From an uncultured Muribaculaceae bacterium (GTDB lineage: Bacteria > Bacteroidota > Bacteroidia > Bacteroidales > Muribaculaceae), in contig CAUBJF010000001.1 of assembly GCA_958436175.1 (NCBI GenBank), positions 62,001-126,000 on the forward strand: a stretch of 64,000 nucleotides of DNA. The letters are read 5' to 3'. Of the stretch, positions 1 through 8,243 are shown piece after piece. The notes below the pieces were generated by a model. That model was not told the origin of the DNA. It worked only from the letters and a program-made list of their open reading frames with translations, and ran no database searches. Position 1 is the stretch's first letter. The number at the start of each line of letters is the position of its first letter. A program made the position numbers and the translations under genes.

Positions 1-1
1 G

Positions 2-1003
2 GCAAAGGTCATAAATGTGATTCTCGGAAGCATCGCCTACATCGACGAGCCCGTAAAGCGCCAGGAATACATAGCGCAGTCCTCGCGCAGTCTCGGTGTG
101 CCTGAGGATGTGCTGATCAGACAGCTCAACATCTTCATAACGCGCCGCTATGAAGAGGCCGACAAGAACACCAGGCGCGAACAAGCCCGACAGTCCCTTG
201 GAGAGAACACGGAAGCCGAAAAAAAGGAATCGGACGCTCCTCTCCTCGACCTCAGCGACAACAGCCTGCGTCCGTACGAAGAGATGATAATGCGTTACAT
301 CGTACGTTACGGCCTACGTTATATTGCAGATATCACACAGCCCGACGGCTCAATTAAACCTGGCACGGTGTTCGACCTCGTGGACAGCGAACTGAAGCTC
401 GACGGCATAGAGATGACCTATGCCCCATTCAAAAGGACATACGAGGCGGTAAGGACATTGCGATGCGGCACATGGGAGGAAGAACGCAAAGCTTTTGCCG
501 AGAAGACCGACAGAGAGTATCAGGGACGGCTTCGCGCCGAGCGAGACCGCATCCTTGCCTCCGCAGAAAGCATGACAATAATAGAGAACGAAGATCGCCG
601 CATAGTGACCGGACTCGACAGATGGAGAGAAGAGCAGATCAACGACTACGATGCGTCCTACACGCAGTCGCACCTCGCCAACTCTTCGGACGACGAGATT
701 CGCAACGTCGCCACCCGGCTGATAACAGAACGCTACTCTCTCTCAAAAATATTCCTCAAGCAGACAGGTGTAGAGACTGAGGAACAACAGCTGCGCACAC
801 TCGTGCCAAGAGCCATCTATGAGCTCCGCAACGCCATCCTGACAAAAATCATTGAATCGCTGGGCGAACGTCTCAAGAACCTCGCGCCCGACAAGGCAGA
901 AGAAGCCATCAGCATCATGCAGCAGATTCAGGAATACAAGGAAATGCAGAGCGAGCTTGGAAAAATCCTCGGAGAGCGAATTATCCTGCCTTCGCATATC
1001 TAA
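2..1003 (+). CDS. dnaG: DNA primase DnaG, C-terminal part (5' end outside window)
   Basis: The frame is open from the left edge, so only the last 334 codons are present. What is visible is the region after the catalytic TOPRIM core: a charged linker rich in Glu, Lys and Arg, then a mostly helical C-terminal domain of the type that contacts the replicative helicase DnaB. DnaG makes the RNA primers for lagging-strand synthesis in the cytoplasm. The zinc-binding and catalytic domains lie outside the window and cannot be checked. No clear terminator follows; the next genes are two tRNAs with their own promoter. The assignment rests on the linker and C-terminal helical sequence and on overall resemblance to Bacteroidales primases. 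Confidence 0.8.
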   Translation, partial: AKVINVILGSIAYIDEPVKRQEYIAQSSRSLGVPEDVLIRQLNIFITRRYEEADKNTRREQARQSLGENTEAEKKESDAPLLDLSDNSLRPYEEMIMRYIVRYGLRYIADITQPDGSIKPGTVFDLVDSELKLDGIEMTYAPFKRTYEAVRTLRCGTWEEERKAFAEKTDREYQGRLRAERDRILASAESMTIIENEDRRIVTGLDRWREEQINDYDASYTQSHLANSSDDEIRNVATRLITERYSLSKIFLKQTGVETEEQQLRTLVPRAIYELRNAILTKIIESLGERLKNLAPDKAEEAISIMQQIQEYKEMQSELGKILGERIILPSHI

Positions 1004-1170
1004 AAGAGGCTGCAAACAGAAGTTAACGGAAGCGAACCAACGTTAACAGAGCTCGAGAGCGCCATCGTTATAGCTTCAAATAGGCCATACGACAAGATTG
1101 CCTTAAGCTTCTATCGGATAAGCACTTGAAAACAGACGTGAATTTTTCTTGAAAAAAAGTCACCAAAAAA

Positions 1171-1202
1171 TTTGGAGGAACTCGAAAAAGTGCATAACTT
1201 TG
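1171..1202 (+). promoter_or_regulatory. Promoter of the tRNA-Pro/tRNA-Gln unit
   Basis: TTTG at 1171-1174, a 20-nt spacer and TAACTTTG at 1195-1202 match the Bacteroidota -33/-7 promoter exactly. Transcription would begin just before the tRNA-Pro gene at 1221. Confidence 0.75.
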
Positions 1203-1220
1203 CATCGCTTTTGAGAAATA

Positions 1221-1294
1221 CGGGGTGTAGCTCAGTTGGTTAGAGTACACGTCTGGGGGGCGCGAGGTCGCTAGTTCGAGTCTAGTCACCCCGA
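1221..1294 (+). tRNA. tRNA-Pro (anticodon GGG)
   Basis: A 74-nt cloverleaf. The acceptor stem CGGGGTG pairs perfectly with CACCCCG, the discriminator is A1294, the T loop is TTCGAGT, and the anticodon GGG lies at 1255-1257 in loop CTGGGGG. The anticodon stem has one A-C mismatch (A1249 with C1263). CCA is not encoded. The C1-G72 pair is usual for bacterial tRNA-Pro. Confidence 0.92.
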
Positions 1295-1313
1295 CAAAAT
1301 ATCAAAAGCGCAT

Positions 1314-1384
1314 TGCCTTGTGGTGTAATGGCAGCACGTCGGATTCTGGTTCCGCCTGTGGGAGTTCGAATCTCTCCAAGGCAA
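1314..1384 (+). tRNA. tRNA-Gln (anticodon CTG)
   Basis: A 71-nt cloverleaf with acceptor stem TGCCTTG/CAAGGCA, discriminator A1384, T loop TTCGAAT and anticodon loop TTCTGGT, giving anticodon CTG. It lies 19 nt after tRNA-Pro and shares its transcript. The 3' CCA is not encoded. Confidence 0.92.
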
Positions 1385-1386
1385 CT

Positions 1387-1428
1387 AAAGAGAGAATTGA
1401 AAGTCAGCTTTCAGTTCTCTCTTTTTTT
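1387..1428 (+). terminator. Terminator after the tRNA pair
   Basis: A 17-bp stem with a TCAG loop (arms 1387-1403 and 1408-1424, one wobble pair) runs into a T tract. It is a strong intrinsic terminator 2 nt after tRNA-Gln. Confidence 0.9.
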
Positions 1429-1576
1429 CATATAGCTTCAACAAGTTGAAGCAACTTGAACAAAATAAAGAGAGGGGGCAATCCAGAAGGGATGGCAGGT
1501 GGTCGTCATGTGACATGACAGCGATAATTAAATTAACTTAAAGCGCAAGGCCATACGTAAATTTTTGATAAGATTC

Positions 1577-1610
1577 ATTGTCATTACGGTGTTTTGGTGC
1601 TATATTTGCA
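1577..1610 (+). promoter_or_regulatory. Promoter of the HtrA gene, with an overlapping sigma-54-like element
   Basis: ATTG at 1577-1580, 20 nt, then TATATTTG at 1601-1608 form a Bacteroidota housekeeping-type promoter, about 40 nt before the start codon. The same DNA also reads as a sigma-54-like -24/-12 element: GG at 1596-1597 and GC at 1608-1609 at the correct 12-nt spacing. The housekeeping reading is the safer one. Confidence 0.7.
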
Positions 1611-1647
1611 GTGAAAGAACTACAATCTACAAATACCTATAGACAGA

Positions 1648-3126
1648 ATGAAGAAATATGTATGCGCCCTAATGGGCATGACCATCGCATTGGCATCCTG
1701 TGCCAACCCAGACAATACTACTGTCGCACGGACTCCCGAGGTGACTGTAGGTGGTCGTTTCATATCCCAGGACGATTTCATCCAGGCAGCAGAACAGACT
1801 GTCAACGGCGTTGTCAGCGTCAAGAGCTTCGCGACACCAGGCCGTCAGCAGTACGGCTACGGCAACGACATGCCGAGCGACCCGTTGCTTGAATTCTTTT
1901 TCGGCGTGCCCCGCGGACAGCGTGCCCCCCGCCAGCAGCAACCTCAGCAGCAGCAACAGATCGGACTTGGTTCCGGCGTCATTATAAGCAAGGACGGCTA
2001 TATCGTGACCAACAACCATGTCATCGCTGATGCGGAGCGCCTCGAAGTGACCCTCAACGACAACCGCAACTTCCCGGCAAGCGTCGTCGGCACAGACCCC
2101 GAAACCGACCTTGCCCTTATCAAAATCGACGCTCCCGACCTTCATGTCATCCCGATGGGCGACAGCGAGAACCTACGAGTCGGCGAATGGGTACTCGCAG
2201 TCGGCAATCCCTTCGGTTTCACTTCGACCGTGACCTCGGGCATCGTAAGCGCGAAAGCCCGTAACATTTCCTCCTCCACCGGCACGATGGGCAGCGGAGG
2301 CATCGAATCGTACATTCAGACCGACGCAGCCGTCAACCGGGGCAATTCGGGAGGCGCACTCGTCAACCTCAAAGGCGAACTCGTCGGCATCAACGCCGCC
2401 ATATACTCCCAGACAGGCACATATGCCGGCTGCTCTTTCGCAATCCCGACTTCCATAGTCCAGAAAGTCGTCGGCGACCTCAAGAGCTTCGGCACCGTCC
2501 AGAAAGCATATCTCGGCATCCGCTTCGGCGAACTCACCCCCGAACTCATCGCCGAGAAGAAAATCGAAGGCACGACTTCCGGTATCTACGTAGGTGAAGT
2601 CGTCGAACGCAGCGCAGCTTCGGAAGCCGGCCTTGCAGTAGGCGACGTTGTAGTCTCCGTCGGCGGCAAACCTACCCTCTCGACAGCGCAGCTCCAGGAA
2701 GCCATCACCCATTTCAGCCCGGGCGACAAGGTAGAAATCGAATACTTCCGCGACGGCAAGAAGTACAAGACAAAAGCCACCCTGCGCAACAACCGAGGCG
2801 ACACTAACCTCACCAAAGCCGATAACATCTCCGTCCTCGGAGCCACATTCTCCTCTCTCGAAGAAAACTTCGCGCGTTCGCTCCAGATCCGCGGCGGCGT
2901 AGCCGTAAGCCAGCTCGAAACGGACGGCCTATTTGCAAAGGCGGGTGTCCGCGAAGGTTTCATCATCCTGTCAATCAATGGTGAACGCGTCGCTAAGCCC
3001 GAACAGGTAGAAGCCATCTACAAATCCATCTCCCGTTCCGATGCCAATACCGACAAGGTCCTTTTCCTCTCCGGAATCTACCCCAACGGAAAAGCAGCCT
3101 ACTATGCCATTCCACTGAGCGAATGA
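1648..3126 (+). CDS. HtrA/DegP-family periplasmic serine protease, predicted lipoprotein
   Basis: A 492-residue trypsin-like protease and chaperone that degrades or holds misfolded envelope proteins. The N-terminus is a signal peptide ending in lipobox L-A-S-C18, so it is probably membrane anchored. The catalytic triad is visible: H124 in TNNHVI, D154 in ETDLALIKID and S234 in NRGNSGGAL. A Gln-rich linker lies at residues 90-105. Two PDZ domains follow, at about 280-370 and 390-490, as in DegP and DegQ. It has its own promoter and is followed by a cluster of small membrane proteins that could belong to the same stress response. The fold and active site are clear; whether it is functionally DegP or DegQ cannot be decided from sequence. 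Confidence 0.95.
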   Translation: MKKYVCALMGMTIALASCANPDNTTVARTPEVTVGGRFISQDDFIQAAEQTVNGVVSVKSFATPGRQQYGYGNDMPSDPLLEFFFGVPRGQRAPRQQQPQQQQQIGLGSGVIISKDGYIVTNNHVIADAERLEVTLNDNRNFPASVVGTDPETDLALIKIDAPDLHVIPMGDSENLRVGEWVLAVGNPFGFTSTVTSGIVSAKARNISSSTGTMGSGGIESYIQTDAAVNRGNSGGALVNLKGELVGINAAIYSQTGTYAGCSFAIPTSIVQKVVGDLKSFGTVQKAYLGIRFGELTPELIAEKKIEGTTSGIYVGEVVERSAASEAGLAVGDVVVSVGGKPTLSTAQLQEAITHFSPGDKVEIEYFRDGKKYKTKATLRNNRGDTNLTKADNISVLGATFSSLEENFARSLQIRGGVAVSQLETDGLFAKAGVREGFIILSINGERVAKPEQVEAIYKSISRSDANTDKVLFLSGIYPNGKAAYYAIPLSE

Positions 3127-3132
3127 TATTAT

Positions 3133-3163
3133 GACCGGCGTGAACCATAGGCTCGCGTCGGTC
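3133..3163 (+). terminator. Hairpin after the HtrA gene, weak terminator or processing stem
   Basis: An 11-bp stem with two G-U pairs (3133-3143 with 3153-3163) and a 9-nt loop. No run of T follows, so it may only partly stop transcription and let some reach the small genes downstream. Confidence 0.45.
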
Positions 3164-3219
3164 GTTCTATAATGATAGAAACGAACATACATTAATCTAA
3201 CACTAAAACAGAAACAGTC

Positions 3220-3423
3220 ATGAAAGGACTCCCCATCATCATTGCTGCCCTCGGAGGCGCTCTCGTAGGTGCCGCTACAGCTCTTCTTCTTGCACCCCAG
3301 AAAGGTAGCGAAACTCGTGACGCAATCCGTGGTTTCATCCGCAGCCACGTTCCCGGCATCAAGGAAAACGAGCTCGAAAGCCTCGCCGACCAGATCGCAG
3401 AAGAAATCAAAGAAGTTAAATAA
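3220..3423 (+). CDS. YtxH-like small membrane protein
   Basis: A 67-residue protein with one glycine- and alanine-rich membrane segment at about residues 5-26, then the LAPQKGSETR stretch typical of YtxH-family proteins, and an acidic amphipathic helix at the C-terminus. YtxH proteins are often stress induced; their biochemical role is not established. A near copy follows after 15 nt, so the two probably arose by tandem duplication and are co-transcribed. Confidence 0.75.
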   Translation: MKGLPIIIAALGGALVGAATALLLAPQKGSETRDAIRGFIRSHVPGIKENELESLADQIAEEIKEVK

Positions 3424-3438
3424 TCAAGAACCCTAACG

Positions 3439-3627
3439 ATGAAAGGTCTCGGAACATTTCTCTTCGGAGCTCTGGTAGGCGCTGCCGCAGTTGCCCTGCT
3501 GACACCTACCACAGGACAGGAACTCCGCGAACGCATCAAGCTGATTCTACAGAAACGCGGTATTGTCCCCGTCGACAACATCGACGAACTCGTAGAAATG
3601 ATCGCCACTGAAGTTGAAGAGAAATAA
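3439..3627 (+). CDS. YtxH-like small membrane protein, second copy
   Basis: A 62-residue paralogue of the preceding gene, with the same plan: MKGL start, membrane segment at about residues 5-22, the LTPTTGQELRER stretch and an acidic C-terminal helix. It lies 15 nt downstream and ends before a strong terminator, so the two form a small unit. A heterodimer is possible but there is no direct evidence for one. Confidence 0.75.
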   Translation: MKGLGTFLFGALVGAAAVALLTPTTGQELRERIKLILQKRGIVPVDNIDELVEMIATEVEEK

Positions 3628-3654
3628 AGCGGCATCGTCAGCCAGACACAACTG

Positions 3655-3688
3655 TCGGACGGCATACTTTTGCCGTCCGGCTTTAATC
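3655..3688 (+). terminator. Terminator after the YtxH pair
   Basis: CGGACGGC (3656-3663) pairs with GCCGTCCG (3672-3679) and is followed by GCTTTAAT. It separates the YtxH pair from the holin-like gene. Confidence 0.75.
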
Positions 3689-3704
3689 GTATAATAGACA
3701 CATT

Positions 3705-4112
3705 ATGGAAAACAGCGACAAACGATCGTCCAGCGTCATATCGGGAATCAGCCAGACTGTCGGCCGGTATCTGAAACTGCTGATAGAAGACACCCGGCTC
3801 ACCATGGCGGAAAAACTGACGCGTCTGCTGTCGGCCGTCACAATCTGCGCTCTGGTTCTGGTGCTCCTCGTAGTAGCCCTGATATTCATATCGCTCGGCT
3901 TCGGCGTAATCCTTGGCAGAGAGCTCGGTTCGATGTGGGCTTTCTTCGTCATTGCCGCTTTCTACATCGTAGTAGGAGTCGTTATCCTGCTGGGTAAACG
4001 CCAGTTCATCGAAAATCCTATTGCACGCTTCATAAGCCGTCTGCTCGTACAGGCACCACCTCAAAGCAAAGAAACAAAAGATGATCAATCTACCTCCGTA
4101 TCCACGAACTGA
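3705..4112 (+). CDS. Phage-holin-like family membrane protein (holin superfamily III type)
   Basis: A 135-residue protein with a charged, Ser-rich N-terminal segment, an amphipathic helix, and two hydrophobic segments at about residues 42-68 and 78-103 joined by a short turn. This is the layout of the actinobacterial holin-X/phage-holin-3-6 family, which is widespread in chromosomes without phage. No phage genes are nearby, so a lysis role is unlikely; an envelope role is more plausible. The 3' end overlaps the next gene by 32 nt, which suggests translational coupling. Confidence 0.65.
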   Translation: MENSDKRSSSVISGISQTVGRYLKLLIEDTRLTMAEKLTRLLSAVTICALVLVLLVVALIFISLGFGVILGRELGSMWAFFVIAAFYIVVGVVILLGKRQFIENPIARFISRLLVQAPPQSKETKDDQSTSVSTN

Positions 4113-4359
4113 AAACGACTGGCCGGGCTATACTCTGGACGAACTGCGCATGCGCCGTGCCGTCGTCGAGGCACGTATGGAAATCCAGAAGTACAAACTT
4201 TCGGCGCAGCTATCGTCCATGCGCGAAAAGACACCTCTCTTCGGAGGTAACGGATCTCTTTTCTCGCGCATCACAGGAGCCCTGAGCCTCACCGAATATG
4301 CCTTTCTCGGCATAAAGCTCTTCAAACTCGTTTCTTCCATCTTCAGAAAGAAAAAATGA
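4081..4359 (+). CDS. Small protein of unknown function, coupled to the holin-like gene
   Basis: A 92-residue protein. The N-terminus (PPYPRTENDWPGYTLDEL) is followed by a basic helical stretch, a Gly/Ser turn and one hydrophobic helix near residues 70-86 that ends in RKKK, suggesting a tail-anchored or peripheral membrane protein with the basic end in the cytoplasm. It overlaps the upstream gene by 32 nt and follows it in a way typical of Bacteroidales YtxH/holin-like clusters. I do not recognise a domain. Confidence 0.7.
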   Translation: MINLPPYPRTENDWPGYTLDELRMRRAVVEARMEIQKYKLSAQLSSMREKTPLFGGNGSLFSRITGALSLTEYAFLGIKLFKLVSSIFRKKK

Positions 4360-4408
4360 CAGGTCGCGCGGCCAGCCGTCCTGTCCAAACAATATCACTA
4401 TCGACAAT

Positions 4409-6481
4409 ATGAACAAACTTGCTATGGGCGCGACTGCATTGGCACTTACTGCCGGAGCAATCGGTGCTTCGGCTGACAACGGGACCAAAGGACAGTTCAC
4501 CATCGAGACGCTCGAGAGTCTCGCTCGTGTTTCTTCGCCCTGTGTGGCTCCCGACGGTAACACCGTGCTCTTCGGTATATCGTACGACAATCTCGAAGCC
4601 AACACCTCGAACAACGACCTCTACACAGTAAAAATATCAGATGACGGCGAAGCGGCCCCCGTGCGGCTGACCGACACTCCTAAAAGCGAAAGCGGGGCAG
4701 TCTGGATCGACGGCGGCAAACGCATCGCCTTCATGTACCCGGACGAAGACGGCAACGCCCAGATGTGGGTCATGAATGCCGACGGCTCGAACCGCGTTCA
4801 GGCTTCCCAACACGCCGGCGGTATCTCCGGATTCCTCATCTCGCCCGATGCCAAGAAAGTAGTAGTAATAGGCAATGTCAAGTATGCACGCTCGGCAGGC
4901 GACCTCTATCCCGACCTTCCAAAAGCCACAGGCCGCGTCGTCGACGACCTCATGTACAAACACTGGGACGAATGGGTGACCGAAATACCCCACCCCTTCA
5001 TCGGCAACTTCGACGGCAACAAGGTCACAGACCTCAAGGACATCATGGCCGACGAACCTTTCGAAGCTCCCATGAAGCCTTTCGGCGGTGTCGAATCCTT
5101 CGCATGGAGCCCCGACAGCAAGATGCTCGTCTATGTTTCGCGCAAAAAGACAGGTCTTGAATACGCACTCTCGACAAATTCCGACCTTTATATCTACAAC
5201 CTCGAAAGCGGCGAAACCCATAACCTCACCGAAGGCATGATGGGCTACGACACAATGCCTGCCTTCTCGCCCGACGGCCGTTACCTGGCATGGCTCAGCA
5301 TGGAACGTGACGGATACGAATCCGACAAGAACCGTCTCTTCATCCTCGACTGCCAGACAGCACAGAAGCGCGACCTCACCAAGGACTGGGATTATACCAT
5401 CGACGAGTTCGCATGGTCTCCCGACGGCAAGACAATCTATTTCCTCGCTCCCAAGGGCGGTGTCATCCCGATGTTCGCTATGGACGTGAAGAAAGCCGAA
5501 GTGACACAGCTGACAGACATGCCGGTCGATTTCACCACTCTTCAGGTGACAAAAGACAATATCGTGACAATGTGTCATTCGATGGTTCAGCCCAACGAGC
5601 TGATGGTCTATAACCTCAACCCCAAGAGCCGCCGTCTGCCAGTCTGGAACCTTACAGATATCAACGGCGACATCCTTGCCAGTGTCGATATGCCCTACGT
5701 TGAAAAGCGCATGGTGCCCACCACCGACGGCAAAGAAATGCTGACTTGGGTCGTCTATCCTCCAAACTTCGACCCCAACAAGAAATACCCCTCCCTCCTC
5801 TACTGCCAGGGCGGTCCCCAGCAGGCGGTCAGCCAGTTCTGGAGCTGGCGTTGGAATCTTGCTGTAATGGCTGCCCACGGATACATTGTCATAGCCCCCA
5901 ACCGTCGCGGACTGCCCGGATTCGGTACAGAATGGAACGAACAGATATCCAAGGACTACCCCGGCCAGAACATGGAAGACTATCTCGCCGCTGTCGACGA
6001 CATGAAGCGTGAAAGCTACATAGACCCGGCCCGCATCGGCGCTACCGGAGCCAGCTACGGCGGCTTCTCTATCTACTACCTCGCAGGCCACCACCAGAAG
6101 CGTTTCGCCGCCCTCCTTGCCCATGCCGGTATCTTCAACATGGAAGCCCAGTATCTCGAAACAGAGGAAATGTGGTTCGCCAACTGGGATATGGGAGGCG
6201 CATACTGGGAGAAGGACAATGCCGCCGCCCAGCGCACCTTCGCCAACTCGCCCCACCGTTTCGTAGACCAGTGGGATACTCCTATCATGATTACCCACGG
6301 CGAATACGACTACCGTATCCTTGCATCACAGGGCATGGCCGCCTTCAATGCCGCCAAGCTCCGTGGCATCCCCGCCGAAATGCTTATATTCCCCGACGAG
6401 AACCACTGGATCCTCAAGCCCCAGAACGCAGTACTCTGGCAGCGCCTCTTCTTCCGCTGGTTCGATAAGTGGCTGAAATAA
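4409..6481 (+). CDS. S9 family peptidase (prolyl oligopeptidase type, DPP5/acylaminoacyl-peptidase-like)
   Basis: A 690-residue exported peptidase. A signal peptide covers about residues 1-22. A seven-bladed beta-propeller with repeated SPDG/SPDS turns covers about 40-420, and an alpha/beta-hydrolase domain follows. The triad can be placed: S549 in GASYGG, D634 in HGEYDYR and H666 in DENHW. Such enzymes release dipeptides or acylated residues from short peptides in the periplasm and feed amino-acid use in Bacteroidales. The gene starts 49 nt after the small unknown and is followed within 6 nt by the DUF6155 gene. A second, clearly different S9 enzyme lies at 54156-56354. Confidence 0.93.
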   Translation: MNKLAMGATALALTAGAIGASADNGTKGQFTIETLESLARVSSPCVAPDGNTVLFGISYDNLEANTSNNDLYTVKISDDGEAAPVRLTDTPKSESGAVWIDGGKRIAFMYPDEDGNAQMWVMNADGSNRVQASQHAGGISGFLISPDAKKVVVIGNVKYARSAGDLYPDLPKATGRVVDDLMYKHWDEWVTEIPHPFIGNFDGNKVTDLKDIMADEPFEAPMKPFGGVESFAWSPDSKMLVYVSRKKTGLEYALSTNSDLYIYNLESGETHNLTEGMMGYDTMPAFSPDGRYLAWLSMERDGYESDKNRLFILDCQTAQKRDLTKDWDYTIDEFAWSPDGKTIYFLAPKGGVIPMFAMDVKKAEVTQLTDMPVDFTTLQVTKDNIVTMCHSMVQPNELMVYNLNPKSRRLPVWNLTDINGDILASVDMPYVEKRMVPTTDGKEMLTWVVYPPNFDPNKKYPSLLYCQGGPQQAVSQFWSWRWNLAVMAAHGYIVIAPNRRGLPGFGTEWNEQISKDYPGQNMEDYLAAVDDMKRESYIDPARIGATGASYGGFSIYYLAGHHQKRFAALLAHAGIFNMEAQYLETEEMWFANWDMGGAYWEKDNAAAQRTFANSPHRFVDQWDTPIMITHGEYDYRILASQGMAAFNAAKLRGIPAEMLIFPDENHWILKPQNAVLWQRLFFRWFDKWLK

Positions 6482-6487
6482 AAGCCC

Positions 6488-7039
6488 ATGTCCAAAACGG
6501 CATTGAAAAAAGAACTCGACAGGCTCGACAAGGCTCAACTTGTCGAGCTTGTCCTTGATGCTTACTCATCTTCGAAGGAAACAAAGGCCTACTTCGAGTT
6601 CTTCCTCAATCCCGATGCCGACTCGCTGCTCGAAAAGAAGATAGACATTATCAGCAAGGAACTCGTAAGAGCCAAAAGAGGATATTCGAAAGCCCGCATC
6701 AGCGTCATCCGCAACACCATCAAGGATTTTGCAGCCTACGGTGTCGGGGCGGAATATACCGGCCGATTGATGCACAGCGCAATACGGATGATTGTCGGCA
6801 TGGAGCGTTATTATAATTTCGGCTCGTCGATGATAAACGGCACATCCCGACTCATAAGCGACTACCTCCATATGGCCCAAAAAGAAGAAATTCTCGAAAC
6901 AGCCCTCGCCAACCTGCATGAGATCGTCGAATCCGACATAGGCCGGGCGGCATACCGCCAATACGTCGGCCGCTGTGTCGAAGAAGCGTGCAGGGATATG
7001 TCCGTCAATAGTTTAAAACCAATCAAAAAGTCAAAATAA
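6488..7039 (+). CDS. DUF6155-like cytoplasmic protein
   Basis: A 183-residue protein without signal peptide or membrane segment. It is predicted to be all helical and very rich in Lys, Arg and Asp, beginning MSKTALKKELDRLDKAQLV, which is typical of the DUF6155 family found in Bacteroidota. The function is unknown. It starts 6 nt after the S9 peptidase, and its stop codon shares one base (TAATG) with the next start, so all three genes are probably one transcript. Confidence 0.7.
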   Translation: MSKTALKKELDRLDKAQLVELVLDAYSSSKETKAYFEFFLNPDADSLLEKKIDIISKELVRAKRGYSKARISVIRNTIKDFAAYGVGAEYTGRLMHSAIRMIVGMERYYNFGSSMINGTSRLISDYLHMAQKEEILETALANLHEIVESDIGRAAYRQYVGRCVEEACRDMSVNSLKPIKKSK

Positions 7040-7770
7040 TGAAATTTACCAACATCATTGCTGCAGTTGCCCTCATGGCATGCGGCCAGGCTTTCGCCCA
7101 GTACGCGCCCACAAAAGAAGGCATGAAGCTCACATACAAAGAAACTGTCAAGGAAGCCAACAAAACAATGGATCTCACCCAGACCGTAGACAAAATCGAA
7201 ACCGTCGACGGCCTCACTACCGTAACGATGACGACTGAACTTCCCCAGGACAATCCTCTTGCGACACCAATCAGCATAAGCTCCGTTTCCGCCTCATATA
7301 AGAGCGCCGACGAGCCCACAACCGTCTATGTGATGAGAGGCGAAGACTACAAGGCTATGATTATCAATATTGCCAAAGAGTCCGGACAGGCATCCCCCCA
7401 GCAGATCAGTGAATTCGAGAAGATGTTCCAGCCCAAGGGTGACCTCGTGCTTGTTCTCGACCCCAAAGCAGAAGCAGGTGCCAAGATACCCAATTCCCAT
7501 ATGCGTGTCGACATGGGCATGCAGGCTGCCACAATGTTCCTGAGCAAGGGAAAAGTCGAGGGCTTCGAAGATGTAACAACAGAAGCAGGCACTTTCCCGA
7601 ACTGTATCAAGGTAAGCTATGAGGAACGCCAGACAACACCTGCCGGTTCCGAAAAATCGTCCGTAACCGAATGGTACGCCAAGGGGATAGGGTCAGTCAA
7701 GTCCATCAAAGCCGACAAGAAGGGCGAAATTTTGGAAGAGACTGTTCTGGTTTCGATAGAGAACAAATAA
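7039..7770 (+). CDS. Exported protein of unknown function (beta-rich, DUF3108/TapB-like)
   Basis: A 243-residue protein with a signal peptide ending near A20 (AFA-Q). The mature part is predicted beta-rich and resembles periplasmic lipocalin-like proteins of the DUF3108/TapB type: a GMKLTYKET start, a central KVEGFEDVTTEAGTFPNC stretch and a final strand ending IENK. There is one conserved-looking Cys in that stretch. It overlaps the DUF6155 stop by one base and ends at a strong terminator, so it closes the operon. The family match is tentative. Confidence 0.65.
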   Translation: MKFTNIIAAVALMACGQAFAQYAPTKEGMKLTYKETVKEANKTMDLTQTVDKIETVDGLTTVTMTTELPQDNPLATPISISSVSASYKSADEPTTVYVMRGEDYKAMIINIAKESGQASPQQISEFEKMFQPKGDLVLVLDPKAEAGAKIPNSHMRVDMGMQAATMFLSKGKVEGFEDVTTEAGTFPNCIKVSYEERQTTPAGSEKSSVTEWYAKGIGSVKSIKADKKGEILEETVLVSIENK

Positions 7771-7791
7771 TCATCACACCAGCTTAATACC

Positions 7792-7828
7792 AAAGGACGC
7801 TGCGCCTTCTCTAGGCTCAGCGTCCTTT
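7792..7828. terminator. Bidirectional terminator between convergent genes
   Basis: AAAGGACGCTG (7792-7802) pairs with CAGCGTCCTTT (7818-7828), and an inner GCCT/AGGC stem extends it. It lies between the exported protein (plus) and the TM2 protein (minus) and could serve both. Confidence 0.85.
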
Positions 7829-7847
7829 CTGTTATATTGTCAGATTC

Positions 7848-8243
7848 TTAGAAAAGAGGGAATGAAGATGTCGTGGTGACATACTTTGCACGGAAAGCCT
7901 CGTTAGTCATACACAGCATCAGGATACCCTGGACGAAAGTGACCAGCTCCCACAGACCACATGTCACGATTGTCAATAAAATAGTTATTATGCCAGCACC
8001 TACACGGCCAAGATAGAAATACTGTATGCCGAGACCGCCAAGGAATATAGCCAGCAGAGCGGCCACACCCCTGCTCTTGCCTTCCGGGCCGCAGCTATCG
8101 AAGGCATTGTTGCGGTCGTTTGGTTCATTATATGGAGGAGGCGTGGTTTCTCCATGAGACGAAGCGGTAAAATCATAACCGCAAGAGTTGCAGTAGTGGG
8201 AATAATCCTCGTTATACTGATGACAATTAGGACACTGTTTCAT
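7848..8243 (-). CDS. Zinc-ribbon and TM2 domain membrane protein
   Basis: A 131-residue protein. An N-terminal zinc ribbon has C4, C7, C18 and C21. A Pro-rich linker follows, then a TM2 domain with two membrane helices at about residues 60-80 and 85-112 joined by a short loop that begins YLGRVGAG. TM2 proteins are widespread and of unknown function in bacteria; the ribbon suggests binding of a partner in the cytoplasm. It is a single gene convergent with the preceding operon. A possible -7 box (TATATTTA, 8266-8273 on the minus strand) lies upstream without a clear -33 element. Confidence 0.85.
   Translation of the reverse strand: MKQCPNCHQYNEDYSHYCNSCGYDFTASSHGETTPPPYNEPNDRNNAFDSCGPEGKSRGVAALLAIFLGGLGIQYFYLGRVGAGIITILLTIVTCGLWELVTFVQGILMLCMTNEAFRAKYVTTTSSFPLF

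Noticed and set aside
3690..3695. TATAAT upstream of the holin-like gene
   Set aside because: It resembles an E. coli -10 box, but Bacteroidota use TAnnTTTG, and there is no matching -33 element.
3705..4112. Holin-like gene as a sign of a prophage
   Set aside because: No integrase, capsid, tail or lysin gene lies nearby, and this family is common in non-phage chromosomes.
4637..6298. A long antisense open frame (553 codons) opposite the S9 peptidase
   Set aside because: It is the complement of a strongly coding gene with an intact active site, has no start signal and resembles no known protein. It is a codon-bias shadow.
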